Source of the DNA: Clostridiaceae bacterium
GTDB taxonomy: Bacteria > Bacillota > Clostridia > Oscillospirales > QAMX01
Length of the DNA: 61,337 nt
Reading direction: 5' to 3'
Assembly (NCBI GenBank): GCA_016297585.1
Contig: JAEDGJ010000002.1
Location: 1 to 61,337, forward strand
Part shown: positions 17,698-26,827 of the stretch, piece by piece
Numbering within the stretch: the stretch's first letter is position 1
Layout: each line of letters begins with the position of its first letter
The notes under the pieces: generated by a model
What the model was told of the DNA's origin: nothing
The model's input: the letters and a program-made list of their open reading frames with translations, nothing else
Databases searched by the model: none
Program-made: the position numbers and the translations under genes

Positions 17698-20115
17698 TTA
17701 TTTCACGACAATGTTGATGATCTTTCCCCGGATGACGATGACCTTGACGATGTTTTTGCCCTCGACGGCCGCCGCGACCTTCTCGTCGGCGAGCGCCGCG
17801 GCCTTAGCGGTATCCTCGTCCGCGTCCGCGGGCAGCTTTACGACGGCCTTGAGCTTGCCGTTGACCTGCACGGCCATCTCGATCTCCGCGTCGACGGTCT
17901 TCGACTCGTCATACGCCGGCCACGGCGCGATGCTCAGGAAGCCCTCGCCCAGACCCATCGTATGCCACAGCTCCTCCGTGATGTGCGGCGCGAACGGATT
18001 CACCAGCGTGATGAAGGTGGCGAACTCGGCGCGGTTGCAGCCTTTTTCCGCGAACTGGTTGAGCAGCGTCATCAGGGAGGCGATCGCGGTGTTGAACTTC
18101 ATCTCCTCGATGTCCGCGGAGACCTTGCGGATGGTCTTGTGCATCGCCGCCTCGTTCGCGGCGGAGTAGGTATCGCCGGGCGTGACGCGGTCCGCGAGCT
18201 CGCAGATGCGCTCGAGGAAGCGGCGGCAGCCCTTGATGGACTGCGACGACCACGGCGCGGCCTTTTCGAAGTCGCCGAGGAACATCTCGTACAGGCGCAT
18301 GGTGTCCGCGCCGTAGGTCGCGACGATCTCGTCGGGATTGACGACGTTGCCGCGGGACTTGGACATCTTCTCGCCGTTTTCGCCGAGGATCATGCCGTGC
18401 GAGGTGCGCCGCGCGTACGGCTCCTTCGTCGGCACGACGCCGATGTCGTAGAGGAACTTATGCCAGAAGCGCGAGTAGAGCAGATGCAGCGTCGTATGCT
18501 CCATGCCGCCGTTATACCAGTCCACGGGGGACCAGTAGTCGAGCGCTTCCTTCGACGCCAGCGCGTCGGGATTGTGCGGATCCATGTAGCGCAGGAAGTA
18601 CCAGGAGGAGCCGGCCCACTGCGGCATCGTGTCGGTTTCGCGGCGCGCGGGGCCTCCGCAGTGCGGGCAGGTCGTCTGCACCCAGTCGGTCATATGCGCC
18701 AGCGGCGACTCGCCGTTGTCCGTCGGCTCGTAGCTCGACACATTCGGCAGGCGCAGCGGCAGCTCGGACTCGGGCAGCGGCACCCAGCCGCATTTCTCGC
18801 AGTACACCATCGGGATCGGCTCGCCCCAGTAGCGCTGGCGGGAGAAGACCCAGTCGCGCAGCTTGTAGTTGACCTTCGCGCGGCCGATGCCCTTTTCCTC
18901 GAGGTACTCGATCATCTTTTTCTTCGCGTCCTCGACGGAGAGTCCCGTCAGGAAGCCGGAATTGACCATCACGCCGGTCTCGACGTCCGTGAACGCGGCC
19001 TTCGAGATGTCCACCTCGCCGTCCTTGCCCGCGACGACCTGGATCATCGGGAGGTCGAAGACCTTCGCGAAGTCCCAGTCGCGCGTATCGTGCGCCGGGA
19101 CCGCCATGATCGCGCCGGTGCCGTAGCTCATCAGGACGTAGTCGGAGACAAAGATCGGGATCTCCTTTCCGTTGACGGGGTTGATGGCGCGCACGCCTTC
19201 GATGCGCACGCCGCTCTTGCCCTTGTTGAGCTCCGTGCGTTCGAAATCGGACTTGTGGGAGGCTTCCTCGGCGTAGGCGCGCACGGCGTCGAGATTCGTG
19301 ATCTCGGGCGCCCACTTTTCGATCACCGGATGCTCGGGCGAGATGACCATATAGGTCGCGCCGAACAGCGTGTCGCAGCGCGTGGTGTAGACGGTCAGGA
19401 CGTCGCCCTCGGTGGTGTGGAACTCGACCTCGGCGCCGGTGGAGCGGCCGATCCAGTTCTTCTGCTGCACCTTGACGCGCTCGATGTAGTCCACGTCGTC
19501 GAGGTCGTCGATCAGGCGCTGGGCGTACTGGGTGATGCCCAGCATCCACTGACTCTTGGTCTTGTGCACGACTTCACTGCCGCAGCGCTCGCAGACGCCG
19601 CCGGCGGCTTCCTCGTTCGCCAGCACGCACTTGCAGGAGGGGCACCAGTTGACGCTCATTTCCTTCTTATACGCCAGCCCCTTCTTGAAGAGCTGGAGGA
19701 AGATCCACTGCGTCCACTTGTAGTATTCGGGGTCGGTCGTGTTGATCTCGCGGCTCCAGTCGAAGGAGAGGCCGAGATCCTGGAGCTGGGACTTGAAATG
19801 GGCGATGTTTTTCTGCGTAAACTCCGCCGGATGCACATGGTTCTTGATGGCGTAGTTCTCCGCCGGCAGGCCGAACGCGTCCCAGCCGATGGGGTAGAGC
19901 ACGTTATAGCCCTGCATACGGCGCTTGCGGGAGATGATGTCCAGCGCGGTATAGGAGCGCGGATGGCCTACGTGCAGACCCTGTCCGGACGGATAGGGGA
20001 ACTCGACGAGGCTGTACCACTTGGGTTTTTCGGAATGGTTTTCGGCATGGAAGATCCCTGCGTCCTCCCACGCGGTCTGCCACTTTTTTTCAATGGCGGA
20101 AGGTTCGTACTTCAT
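17698..20115 (-). CDS. leuS: Leucyl-tRNA synthetase
   Basis: An 805-residue bacterial LeuRS. Class I motifs are HVGH (48-51) and KMSKS (583-587). The zinc-binding WCPSCKCVLANEEAAGGVCERCG precedes the CP1 editing domain (VYTTRCDTLFGATYMVISPEHP), and the C-terminal anticodon-binding part is intact. It is the last gene of the operon that begins at smc. No T-box leader lies in the 71 bases between rsfS and leuS; only a GGCGG/CCGCC hairpin is seen there. Confidence 0.97.
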   Translation of the reverse strand: MKYEPSAIEKKWQTAWEDAGIFHAENHSEKPKWYSLVEFPYPSGQGLHVGHPRSYTALDIISRKRRMQGYNVLYPIGWDAFGLPAENYAIKNHVHPAEFTQKNIAHFKSQLQDLGLSFDWSREINTTDPEYYKWTQWIFLQLFKKGLAYKKEMSVNWCPSCKCVLANEEAAGGVCERCGSEVVHKTKSQWMLGITQYAQRLIDDLDDVDYIERVKVQQKNWIGRSTGAEVEFHTTEGDVLTVYTTRCDTLFGATYMVISPEHPVIEKWAPEITNLDAVRAYAEEASHKSDFERTELNKGKSGVRIEGVRAINPVNGKEIPIFVSDYVLMSYGTGAIMAVPAHDTRDWDFAKVFDLPMIQVVAGKDGEVDISKAAFTDVETGVMVNSGFLTGLSVEDAKKKMIEYLEEKGIGRAKVNYKLRDWVFSRQRYWGEPIPMVYCEKCGWVPLPESELPLRLPNVSSYEPTDNGESPLAHMTDWVQTTCPHCGGPARRETDTMPQWAGSSWYFLRYMDPHNPDALASKEALDYWSPVDWYNGGMEHTTLHLLYSRFWHKFLYDIGVVPTKEPYARRTSHGMILGENGEKMSKSRGNVVNPDEIVATYGADTMRLYEMFLGDFEKAAPWSSQSIKGCRRFLERICELADRVTPGDTYSAANEAAMHKTIRKVSADIEEMKFNTAIASLMTLLNQFAEKGCNRAEFATFITLVNPFAPHITEELWHTMGLGEGFLSIAPWPAYDESKTVDAEIEMAVQVNGKLKAVVKLPADADEDTAKAAALADEKVAAAVEGKNIVKVIVIRGKIINIVVK

Positions 20116-20186
20116 AGCAATCGTTCACGTCCTACTTCTATATGTGTGACGGCGGAACGTCCGCCGCCGGGAAAGGCGCTTTTTTC

Positions 20187-20540
20187 TCAGCGCCAGAGGC
20201 GCTCAAGCGAGTAAAATTCGCGCACATCGGCGCGGAAGAGGTGTACGACGAGGAAGCCGTAGTCAACGAGCACCCACTGCGCGTTGTCATAGCCCTCGAT
20301 GTGGTGCGGACGGAGGGAAAACTGCTCTTCCATCAGTTTTTCGACCTCCTGCGACAGGGTTCGGATATGGGTATTGGAAGTGCCGGTGCAGATGATGAAA
20401 TAATCGGCGAGCGTCGTCTGCTCGTGGATGTCGAGCACCTCCATCTGCCGCGCGCCCTTCTCGGTAAGCTTCGCGGATACGGCTTCGAGGATCGGTTTGA
20501 TTTCTTCCGCCGTCAGCGTCTTTTTCGCCGTCGTATCCAT
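20187..20540 (-). CDS. rsfS: Ribosome silencing factor RsfS
   Basis: A 117-residue RsfS/Iojap protein that binds L14 and prevents subunit joining under starvation. Family pattern: MEVLDIHEQTTLADYFIICTGTSNTHIRTLSQEVE and HIEGYDNAQWVLVDYGFLVVHLF. The start at 20540 is preferred over an ATG at 20549 that abuts GGAGG with no spacing. Position between LCP genes and leuS is the usual nadD-yqeK-rsfS neighbourhood. Confidence 0.95.
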   Translation of the reverse strand: MDTTAKKTLTAEEIKPILEAVSAKLTEKGARQMEVLDIHEQTTLADYFIICTGTSNTHIRTLSQEVEKLMEEQFSLRPHHIEGYDNAQWVLVDYGFLVVHLFRADVREFYSLERLWR

Positions 20541-20598
20541 TCGGTTCATCCTCCTTTTTTACGCAAAACGCGCACACAGGCGCGGCTTTTTAACGGTT

Positions 20599-21579
20599 TT
20601 ACGGGATATTCAGCGCGGTAATCGGCTCAAGATAGGGATTGTAGCGCTCGTTTACGACCTCAAGCACCGCTTCCTCGTCCGCGCCGTAATCCGCGCCGAC
20701 CGCCTCTCCGGGCAGCATTTCGAGCGTCAGCTTCTCGGAATCGAGATTGAAAAGCTGCGTCGCGAGCCAGATGACCTCGCCCGCGGAGAGATCCGTCTCC
20801 ACCTTTTTTAGCAGCTCCGGGATCTTCGGCAGCAGCGCCAGCGACGCGGGCGTCATCAGCTTATCCGCCGCCGCGGCGATCAGCTTCTGCTGCGCGCGGA
20901 TGCGGCCGAGGTCGGCGTCCGCATAGCCGGAGCGGAAGCGCATATAGTGGAGCGCCTGCTCGCCGTTGAGAAGCTGCTCGCCCTCCTGAATGTGGATCTC
21001 GAGATCCTGCGTCGGATCCGAGTAGTCCATGTCCATCGCCACGTCGACGGTCACGCCGCCGATCGCGTCGATCACGGTCTCGAACGCGCTGTAGTCGATG
21101 ATGCAGTAGCGGTCCGGGACAAAGCCGACCGTGTTTTCGATCTCCGTGAGCATCCGGTCGATGCCCTTGTTATGCGCGGCGTTGATCTTATGCACGCCGC
21201 CGGACGCCATATACGCGCGGGTGTCGCGGGGGATGCTCAGAACGCTGACCGTTCCCGCCGCCGTATCGATCGCGGCCAGCAGGATGGTGTCGGTGCGGGT
21301 GCCGTCCTCATCGGTGCCCGCGATCAAAAGGGTGAAAAAATCTTCGCGTCTGCCGCTTTCGGTAACGGGCTTCGCGGCTGCCACGTCGCTGCCGCCGGTG
21401 ATGGAAACGTTCTCCGGCTCCTGTGCCGCCGCAGCCTCCGTTTTGGCTGACGCCGGTTCGGCGGCGCTCTTCGGTCGGACAAAAACCGCCGTAAAGATGA
21501 CCGCCGCAACCGTAAGCAGGGTAAGCCCGGTGCAGAATGCCATAAACCGGGCATACCCTCTGGATGTTCTTCTGGGCAT
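20599..21579 (-). CDS. LytR-CpsA-Psr family protein (second copy)
   Basis: A 326-residue membrane-anchored LCP protein: basic N-terminus, one transmembrane helix, a low-complexity Ala/Glu spacer, then the LCP domain (TLLIAGTDEDGTRTDTILLAA, SIPRDTRAY, HKINAAHNKG, DYSAFETVIDAIGGV, HYMRFRSGYADADLGRIRAQQ). LCP enzymes ligate teichoic acids or other glycopolymers to peptidoglycan. Start 21579 uses GGAGG located in the end of the previous gene; a GTG at 21603 would overlap that gene. Tandem paralogue of the next entry. Confidence 0.92.
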   Translation of the reverse strand: MPRRTSRGYARFMAFCTGLTLLTVAAVIFTAVFVRPKSAAEPASAKTEAAAAQEPENVSITGGSDVAAAKPVTESGRREDFFTLLIAGTDEDGTRTDTILLAAIDTAAGTVSVLSIPRDTRAYMASGGVHKINAAHNKGIDRMLTEIENTVGFVPDRYCIIDYSAFETVIDAIGGVTVDVAMDMDYSDPTQDLEIHIQEGEQLLNGEQALHYMRFRSGYADADLGRIRAQQKLIAAAADKLMTPASLALLPKIPELLKKVETDLSAGEVIWLATQLFNLDSEKLTLEMLPGEAVGADYGADEEAVLEVVNERYNPYLEPITALNIP

Positions 21580-21587
21580 GAATCTTT

Positions 21588-22982
21588 TTAGCCTCCAAGC
21601 CACGCCGGCGGGGTATTGCCGGACGCCGCCGTCGTCTGTGCAGTGGTCGTCTCCGCCGGTGCCGCAGTCTCCGCCGCGGAGGTCTCCGCAGACGAGGTGC
21701 CGTCCTCCGGCGGGAGCGTCAGATTGACCTCGGTGATCGCGTTGACGTAGGGGTTATAGCCGTCCTCGTTGATGCGGCGCAGCAGCGTATTGAGGTACGC
21801 GACCTCATAATCCTGCCCCTCGTAGCGTACCGAGTGCGTCGGCACCTTGCCGATCTGAATATCGTCGGGGTCCATGTCGTAATACTGCAGCGCAAGCCAG
21901 ATGAGCTCGCCTGCCGAGAAATCGGTCTCCACGCAGTCGCGGAACAGCGCGACAAGCTCCGGCACCTTCAGAATGGTCTCCGGACTCGCGAGTTTTGCCA
22001 GCACCGCGGAGAAAAACTCCTGCTGGATCTCGATACGCTTGATGTCCGCGGCGGCATAGCCGGAGCGGAAGCGGACATACTGGAGCGCCGTCTCGCCGTC
22101 CAGCGTCTGCAGACCCTCCTTGATGTCGATATGGAGGTCGCCCGAGTAGTCGTCATACTCCATATCCATGAAGACGTCGACCTCGATGCCGCCCAGCGTG
22201 TCGATCAGGCGCTCGAACGCGTCGTAATCGACGACGACATAGCGGTTCGGGGTGTAGCCGAGCACGGCCGCCACCTCAGCGGCGGTTTCCTCGATGCCCT
22301 GCGCATAGGCCGCGTTGATCTTGATGACGTTGCCGAACTTCGACGTGCTCATCAGGTCGCGCGGCACGCTCATGATCTTGACAGCCTTCTCGTCGGTATC
22401 GAGCGTGAGCATCATGATCGTGTCGGTGCGCTTGCCGGAGTCGTCAAGCCCCACGAGCAGCACCGTATAGACGCCCTCGCGGCGCGGGTTGTCATCGACG
22501 CCCTTTTCCGGCGCGGACAGCTCGACCGCTTCCTCGGAAAGCTCCATGATCGCGGCCTCGACGAGCTCCTCCTCGGACAGCGCGGCCGTCGTCGCTTCGG
22601 TGGTCGCCTCCGTCGTCGCCTCCGTCGCGGACGTCGCCTCGGTGGTCGCTTCCGTCGACGCGGAGGAAGCCGCGGTCGTCGTCGTGGTCGTCGTCGCCGC
22701 CGAGCCGGTCGGCACGGTGGACACGCCGCTCTCGCCCGCCGGGGGCTTTACGAAGAACAGCACATACAGCAGCGCGCAGATGACGATGGCCAGCAGCGGG
22801 ATCGCGATGCCGAGGTAGATCTTCATGCCGCGGGACAGCGAGCCGCGCGGCGCGCCGCCGTCCTCGTCCTCATAATAGGTGCGGTCTTCCGGCACCCGGG
22901 GCGTTCTCGCACCCGGATTTTCTTCGGATACGTCCGGTTTTCTGTTCTCGTTGTCGGATGAATTACCGCCGAAAAGTTTCAT
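21588..22982 (-). CDS. LytR-CpsA-Psr family protein with Thr-rich linkers (first copy)
   Basis: A 464-residue LCP protein. Residues 1-52 are acidic and cytoplasmic, followed by a transmembrane helix (about 53-77). A Thr/Ala/Ser/Glu linker (about 84-135) contains repeated TEAT units, then comes the LCP domain (VLLVGLDDSGKRTDTIMML, SVPRDLM, IKINAAYAQG, DYDAFERLIDTLGGIEV, YVRFRSGYAAADIKRIEIQQ). A second Thr/Ala/Glu-rich tail ends the protein. AAAAAGGAG precedes the ATG. The linkers probably span part of the wall; they may be glycosylated, which is inference. Catalytic domain intact. Confidence 0.93.
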   Translation of the reverse strand: MKLFGGNSSDNENRKPDVSEENPGARTPRVPEDRTYYEDEDGGAPRGSLSRGMKIYLGIAIPLLAIVICALLYVLFFVKPPAGESGVSTVPTGSAATTTTTTTAASSASTEATTEATSATEATTEATTEATTAALSEEELVEAAIMELSEEAVELSAPEKGVDDNPRREGVYTVLLVGLDDSGKRTDTIMMLTLDTDEKAVKIMSVPRDLMSTSKFGNVIKINAAYAQGIEETAAEVAAVLGYTPNRYVVVDYDAFERLIDTLGGIEVDVFMDMEYDDYSGDLHIDIKEGLQTLDGETALQYVRFRSGYAAADIKRIEIQQEFFSAVLAKLASPETILKVPELVALFRDCVETDFSAGELIWLALQYYDMDPDDIQIGKVPTHSVRYEGQDYEVAYLNTLLRRINEDGYNPYVNAITEVNLTLPPEDGTSSAETSAAETAAPAETTTAQTTAASGNTPPAWLGG

Positions 22983-22985
22983 AGG

Positions 22986-23588
22986 CTACTCCTTTTTCAA
23001 AGAAAGCGCCCGGGGGTCCTCCTTCATAAGCCGCCGGAGCAGATCGTTGCGTGCGATCACGGTCTGCGGATGCAGGAGGCCGTCATCCCGGACAATATGG
23101 ACGATCGTTCCGTCGAAAGCCCGCAGCAGCGCCGCGCGGGGATTGACCTTCGCGAGCGCGCGCAGGGTGTCGACCTTTTTGAACTTTCTCGTGGGCTCGA
23201 TGTAATCGGCAAGGCAGAGCGTCATGTCGAGCGGCGACATCCCCGCCTTTCCCGTCGTGTGGCAGCGGATGGCCTCGGCGATCTCCCCGTCCGCGCCGAA
23301 GCGCTCCCGCGCAACCTCGGCGCCCGTCAGCGCATGCAGCAGCGCCGGCTCGTCCGCTTCCATCGCACCTACCATTATACCGTACTTTGCGCACAATTTC
23401 AACTGTTCTTCGGCGCATATTTCGCGCGTTATGTCGTGCAGAAGCGCCGCATCCGCGGCTTTTTCGACATCCGCCCCGAAGCCCGGCGCAAGCTCCCGCG
23501 CCGCCTGTACGCAGCCCAGCACATGCGCAAGTCTCTTTTCCGTCAGTGTTTCCCGCAGCGCCCGCAGCGCCGCGTCCCGGTCGATCAT
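22986..23588 (-). CDS. yqeK: HD-domain nucleotide hydrolase YqeK (Ap4A hydrolase type)
   Basis: A 200-residue HD protein: RLAHVLGCVQAA gives the first His, LLHDITRE the HD pair, and HALTGAEVA, IRCHTTG and LADYIEPTRKF the later ligands. Family members split diadenosine tetraphosphate symmetrically. The start overlaps the nadD stop (ATGA), matching the usual nadD-yqeK pairing. Confidence 0.94.
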   Translation of the reverse strand: MIDRDAALRALRETLTEKRLAHVLGCVQAARELAPGFGADVEKAADAALLHDITREICAEEQLKLCAKYGIMVGAMEADEPALLHALTGAEVARERFGADGEIAEAIRCHTTGKAGMSPLDMTLCLADYIEPTRKFKKVDTLRALAKVNPRAALLRAFDGTIVHIVRDDGLLHPQTVIARNDLLRRLMKEDPRALSLKKE

Positions 23589-24187
23589 CGGTACAGTCCC
23601 CTTTCCCGGATATACGCCGCCACCGGCTCCGTCAGCGCCTCGGGGTACTCCCCCCGTCTCAGCGCCTCCCGCAGCGCCGTCGAGCTGACCTCCAGCACGT
23701 CCGCGTACAAAAGCGAGACCCGCGCGCCGTATTGCTCCCGCAGCCGCGCCCGGCAGCCGTCCAGCGCCGCCGTGTCCTCATCCCGTCTCGCCAGCGCGGC
23801 GATCTCCGCGTGCCGGAAGATGACGTCGGGACGGTACCAGCGGTCGAGCGTGAAAAACATGTCCGAGCCGACGACCAGCACAAACGACGTGTCGGGGCAG
23901 CGGCGCGCAAGCTCCCCGAGCGTGCGCGCGGTATAGGACGGCGCGGGCAGCTCCTGCTCGAGCGTGCAGACCTCCGCGCGCGGCAGCAGCGACGCAAGCC
24001 GCCGCGTCATCTCGACGCGGTCCTGCGCCGTCGGCGTGCCGGGCGGCAGGACTTTGTGCGGCGGCTCGGCGTCCGGCAGAAACCACAGCGCGTCGAGAGC
24101 CAGTCCCTCGAGCGCGGCGCGCGCGGCGTGCAGATGCCCCGCATGGGGCGGGTTGAACGTGCCGCCGAGAAGTCCGACGCGCCTCAT
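23585..24187 (-). CDS. nadD: Nicotinate-nucleotide adenylyltransferase
   Basis: A 200-residue NadD joining ATP and nicotinate mononucleotide in NAD synthesis. Nucleotidyltransferase motif GGTFNPPHAGH (8-18) and the C-terminal SSTALREALRRG (an ISSTxIR-type motif) are present. Overlaps yhbY upstream and yqeK downstream by ATGA junctions. Confidence 0.95.
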   Translation of the reverse strand: MRRVGLLGGTFNPPHAGHLHAARAALEGLALDALWFLPDAEPPHKVLPPGTPTAQDRVEMTRRLASLLPRAEVCTLEQELPAPSYTARTLGELARRCPDTSFVLVVGSDMFFTLDRWYRPDVIFRHAEIAALARRDEDTAALDGCRARLREQYGARVSLLYADVLEVSSTALREALRRGEYPEALTEPVAAYIRERGLYR

Positions 24188-24486
24188 TTGGGCAGCGCGA
24201 TGCGGCGCTCCGCGGGCAGCTTCGGATTGGCGCGGTACAGCACGAACCGGGTGCCGATCGTCTGCACGACCTCGGCGCCCGTCCCCTCCGCGATGGCGTA
24301 AGCCGCCTCCGCCGCGGACAGGAGGGAGTTTTCGAGCACGCGCAGCTTGATCAGCTCATGCGCGTCGAGAGACGCGCCGCACTGCGCGATCACGGCGTCG
24401 GTGACGCCCGCGCGGCCGATCTGGAGAATGGTCTCGAGCGGATTCGCCCGTGCGCGCAGGAACGCGCGCTGTTTGGAAGTCAGCAT
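24184..24486 (-). CDS. yhbY: YhbY-family CRM-domain RNA-binding protein
   Basis: A 100-residue CRM-domain protein: MLTSKQRAFLRARANPLETILQIGRAGVTDAVI, then LDAHELIKLRVLENS, matching the family start exactly. AAGGA lies 14 bases upstream of the ATG at 24486; a TTG at 24513 would add nine residues and overlap rdgB. Associated with ribosome assembly in other bacteria. Confidence 0.93.
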   Translation of the reverse strand: MLTSKQRAFLRARANPLETILQIGRAGVTDAVIAQCGASLDAHELIKLRVLENSLLSAAEAAYAIAEGTGAEVVQTIGTRFVLYRANPKLPAERRIALPK

Positions 24487-24509
24487 AGGTTTTTTATCCG
24501 TCCTTAGCT

Positions 24510-25100
24510 TCAATCTGCATTATACCCGGCAAGCCTTTCGCGTAAACGGGCGGCCGCACGGGCTCTGTGAGAAATCTCGTTCTTTTTTTCCGGGCTCAGC
24601 TCGGCGACCGTGCAGCCGTATTCCGGCAGGTACAGCAGCGGGTCGTAGCCAAAGCCGTGCTCCCCGCGCGGCGCTTCGGCAATGACGCCCTCGCAGGTCC
24701 CCTCGACGACGAACGCCGTCCGCTCGTCGAGGATGCAGGCGATCGCGCAGACGAAGCGCGCGCCACGCTTCTCCGCGGGCACGCCCTTGAGCGCTCGCAG
24801 CAGCTTTTCGTTGCGCGCCTCGCTCGACGCGCCCTCGCCCGCGTACCGCGCCGAATAGACGCCCGGCGCGCCGTCCAGCGCGTCGACGCAGAGCCCCGAA
24901 TCGTCCGCAAAGCACGGCCGGTGCGCAAGCTCCCACACCGCGCGGCACTTGATCATCGCGTTTTCGGCAAAGGTCGCGCCGTCCTCGACGATCTCCGGCG
25001 AAAAACCGGCCTCCTTCATCGTCAGCACGCGCACGCCGCCGAGAATCGAGGCAAATTCCTCCGCCTTATGCGTATTAGACGTCGCCAAAATCAATTCCAT
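24510..25100 (-). CDS. rdgB: XTP/dITP pyrophosphatase
   Basis: A 196-residue Ham1/RdgB house-cleaning enzyme removing deaminated purine nucleotides. Motifs are ATSNTHKAEEF, FAENAMIKC, FADDSGLCVDALDGAPGVYSARYAG and GFGYDPLLYLPEYG. Follows rph by 17 bases, as often seen in Firmicutes. Confidence 0.96.
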   Translation of the reverse strand: MELILATSNTHKAEEFASILGGVRVLTMKEAGFSPEIVEDGATFAENAMIKCRAVWELAHRPCFADDSGLCVDALDGAPGVYSARYAGEGASSEARNEKLLRALKGVPAEKRGARFVCAIACILDERTAFVVEGTCEGVIAEAPRGEHGFGYDPLLYLPEYGCTVAELSPEKKNEISHRARAAARLRERLAGYNAD

Positions 25101-25117
25101 TGCGCATTCCTTCCCAA

Positions 25118-25849
25118 TTATATCGTCACGATCGCTTTCTGGGCGTCGATCATCTTATAGATCGCGGGCGCCGTCACCTTCACGACGTTGTCGAGCTCCT
25201 CGCGCGTGTACGGACGTCCCTCTCCCGTGCCCTGCACCTCGACGAACGCGCCGGAGCCGGTCATCACGAGGTTGAAGTCCGCGAGCGCGTGCGAATCCTC
25301 CTCATAGCACATATCGATCAGCGGCTGGTCGCGGCCGTCGAGCGGCAGAAGCCCCGTGCTCAGCGCCGCGACATAGTCCGTCACGGGGTTTTTGCGGAAC
25401 CAGCGCCGGTCCGCCGCGAATTTGCACGCCAGCGCCATCGCGACAAAGCCCCCTGTGATCGACGCGCAGCGCGTGCCGCCGTCGCCCTGCAGGACGTCGC
25501 AGTCCACGGTGATCGTCGCCTCGCCCATCGCCGCCATGTCGACGACGCTGCGCAGCGCGCGGCCGATGAGCCGCTGGATCTCCGCCGAGCGTCCGGCGAG
25601 CTTCAGCTTCGACACGTCGCGCGGGCTTCTCTCGCGGTTCGCGCGCGGGAGCATCGAATACTCCGCCGTGACCCAGCCGAGTCCCGTGCCCTTGCGGTGG
25701 AACGGCACGCCCTGCTCGACGCTCGCGGTGCAGTAGACCTTCGTCAGCCCCTGCTCGATCAGGCAGGAGCCCTCCGCAAACGACGAGACGCCGGGCGTCA
25801 GCGTAAAGGGACGCAGCTCGTTGTATTTTCTTCCGTCAATCCGGGGCAT
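25118..25849 (-). CDS. rph: Ribonuclease PH
   Basis: A 243-residue phosphorolytic exoribonuclease that trims tRNA 3' ends. Conserved RERSPRDVSKLKLAGRSAEIQRLIGRALR, VDCDVLQGDGGTRCASITGG and VEVQGTGEGRPYT are intact. Located between ftsY and rdgB. Confidence 0.97.
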   Translation of the reverse strand: MPRIDGRKYNELRPFTLTPGVSSFAEGSCLIEQGLTKVYCTASVEQGVPFHRKGTGLGWVTAEYSMLPRANRERSPRDVSKLKLAGRSAEIQRLIGRALRSVVDMAAMGEATITVDCDVLQGDGGTRCASITGGFVAMALACKFAADRRWFRKNPVTDYVAALSTGLLPLDGRDQPLIDMCYEEDSHALADFNLVMTGSGAFVEVQGTGEGRPYTREELDNVVKVTAPAIYKMIDAQKAIVTI

Positions 25850-25870
25850 ACTCGCACATCCTTTCCCAAA

Positions 25871-26785
25871 TCAGAACAGCGCCTTGACAAAATCGTCCGG
25901 GTCAAAGGGCAGCAGGTCGTCGATCTGCTCGCCGACGCCGATGTATTTGACCGGGATCCCCATCGTATGGGAGATGGAAATGACGACGCCGCCCTTGGCC
26001 GTGCCGTCGAGCTTCGTCAGCACGATGCCCGTGATGCCCGCCGTCTCGGCAAACGCCTTCGCCTGCGACAGCGCGTTCTGCCCCGTCGTGCCGTCGAGCA
26101 CGAGCAGCGTCTCGCGGTCGGCGCCGGGCAGCGTCTTGTCGATCACGCGGCTGATCTTCTCGAGCTCCTTCATCAGGTTCGCCTTGTTCTGCAGCCGTCC
26201 CGCCGTATCGACGAGCACGACGTCCGTGCCCCTCGCCTTCGCCGCCGCCAGCGCGTCGAACACGACCGCCGCGGGATCGGCGCCCTCGGTCTGGCGCACG
26301 ATGTCCACGCCCGCGCGTCCCGCCCAGATCTCGAGCTGATCCGCCGCCGCCGCGCGGAACGTGTCGCCCGCCGCGAGCAGCACCGATTTGCCCTCGCTTT
26401 TGAGGTTATGCGCGAGCTTTCCGATCGTCGTCGTCTTGCCCGCGCCGTTCACGCCGATGACGAGCACGACGGACGGGCTCGTCCCGAGCTTCAGCCGCCG
26501 CGCGTCTGCGTCCGTGCCGCCGGTCATCTCGGCGAGGATGCGGGCGAGCGCGTCGCGCACCTGCGTCGATTCGCGCAGCCGTCCCTCCCGGACCTCCGCG
26601 CGCAGCCGGTCCATGACGTCCATCACGGTGTCGACGCCGAGGTCGGAGAGGATCAGCGCCTCCTCCAGCTCGTCGAGCAGCTCCTCGTCGACCGGGCGGA
26701 ACACCTTGACCACCGCGTCGAGCTTCTCGGCGATCACACTGCGGGTTTTCGAAAGCCCCGCTCTGATTTTATCAAAGAATCCCAT
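25871..26785 (-). CDS. ftsY: Signal recognition particle receptor FtsY
   Basis: A 304-residue SRP GTPase. The N domain is short and there is no long acidic A domain. G motifs are GVNGAGKTTTIGKLA, DTFRAAAADQLEIWA, DTAGRLQNK, TKLDGTAKGG and a terminal GVGEQIDDLLPFDPDDFVKALF. It docks Ffh-ribosome complexes at the membrane. The smc-ftsY order is standard in Firmicutes. Confidence 0.97.
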   Translation of the reverse strand: MGFFDKIRAGLSKTRSVIAEKLDAVVKVFRPVDEELLDELEEALILSDLGVDTVMDVMDRLRAEVREGRLRESTQVRDALARILAEMTGGTDADARRLKLGTSPSVVLVIGVNGAGKTTTIGKLAHNLKSEGKSVLLAAGDTFRAAAADQLEIWAGRAGVDIVRQTEGADPAAVVFDALAAAKARGTDVVLVDTAGRLQNKANLMKELEKISRVIDKTLPGADRETLLVLDGTTGQNALSQAKAFAETAGITGIVLTKLDGTAKGGVVISISHTMGIPVKYIGVGEQIDDLLPFDPDDFVKALF

Positions 26786-26827
26786 ATATCCTTTTCCAGC
26801 TCCTTTTCGTCCCGGAGATTTTATGTG

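Noticed and set aside
20116..20186. Possible T-box leader before leuS
   Set aside because: Only 71 bases separate rsfS and leuS and no specifier stem or T-box sequence is visible.
22560..22720. Repetitive DNA resembling a tandem or CRISPR-like array
   Set aside because: It is in frame and codes for the Thr/Glu linker of an LCP protein; repeats are short and imperfect without spacers.
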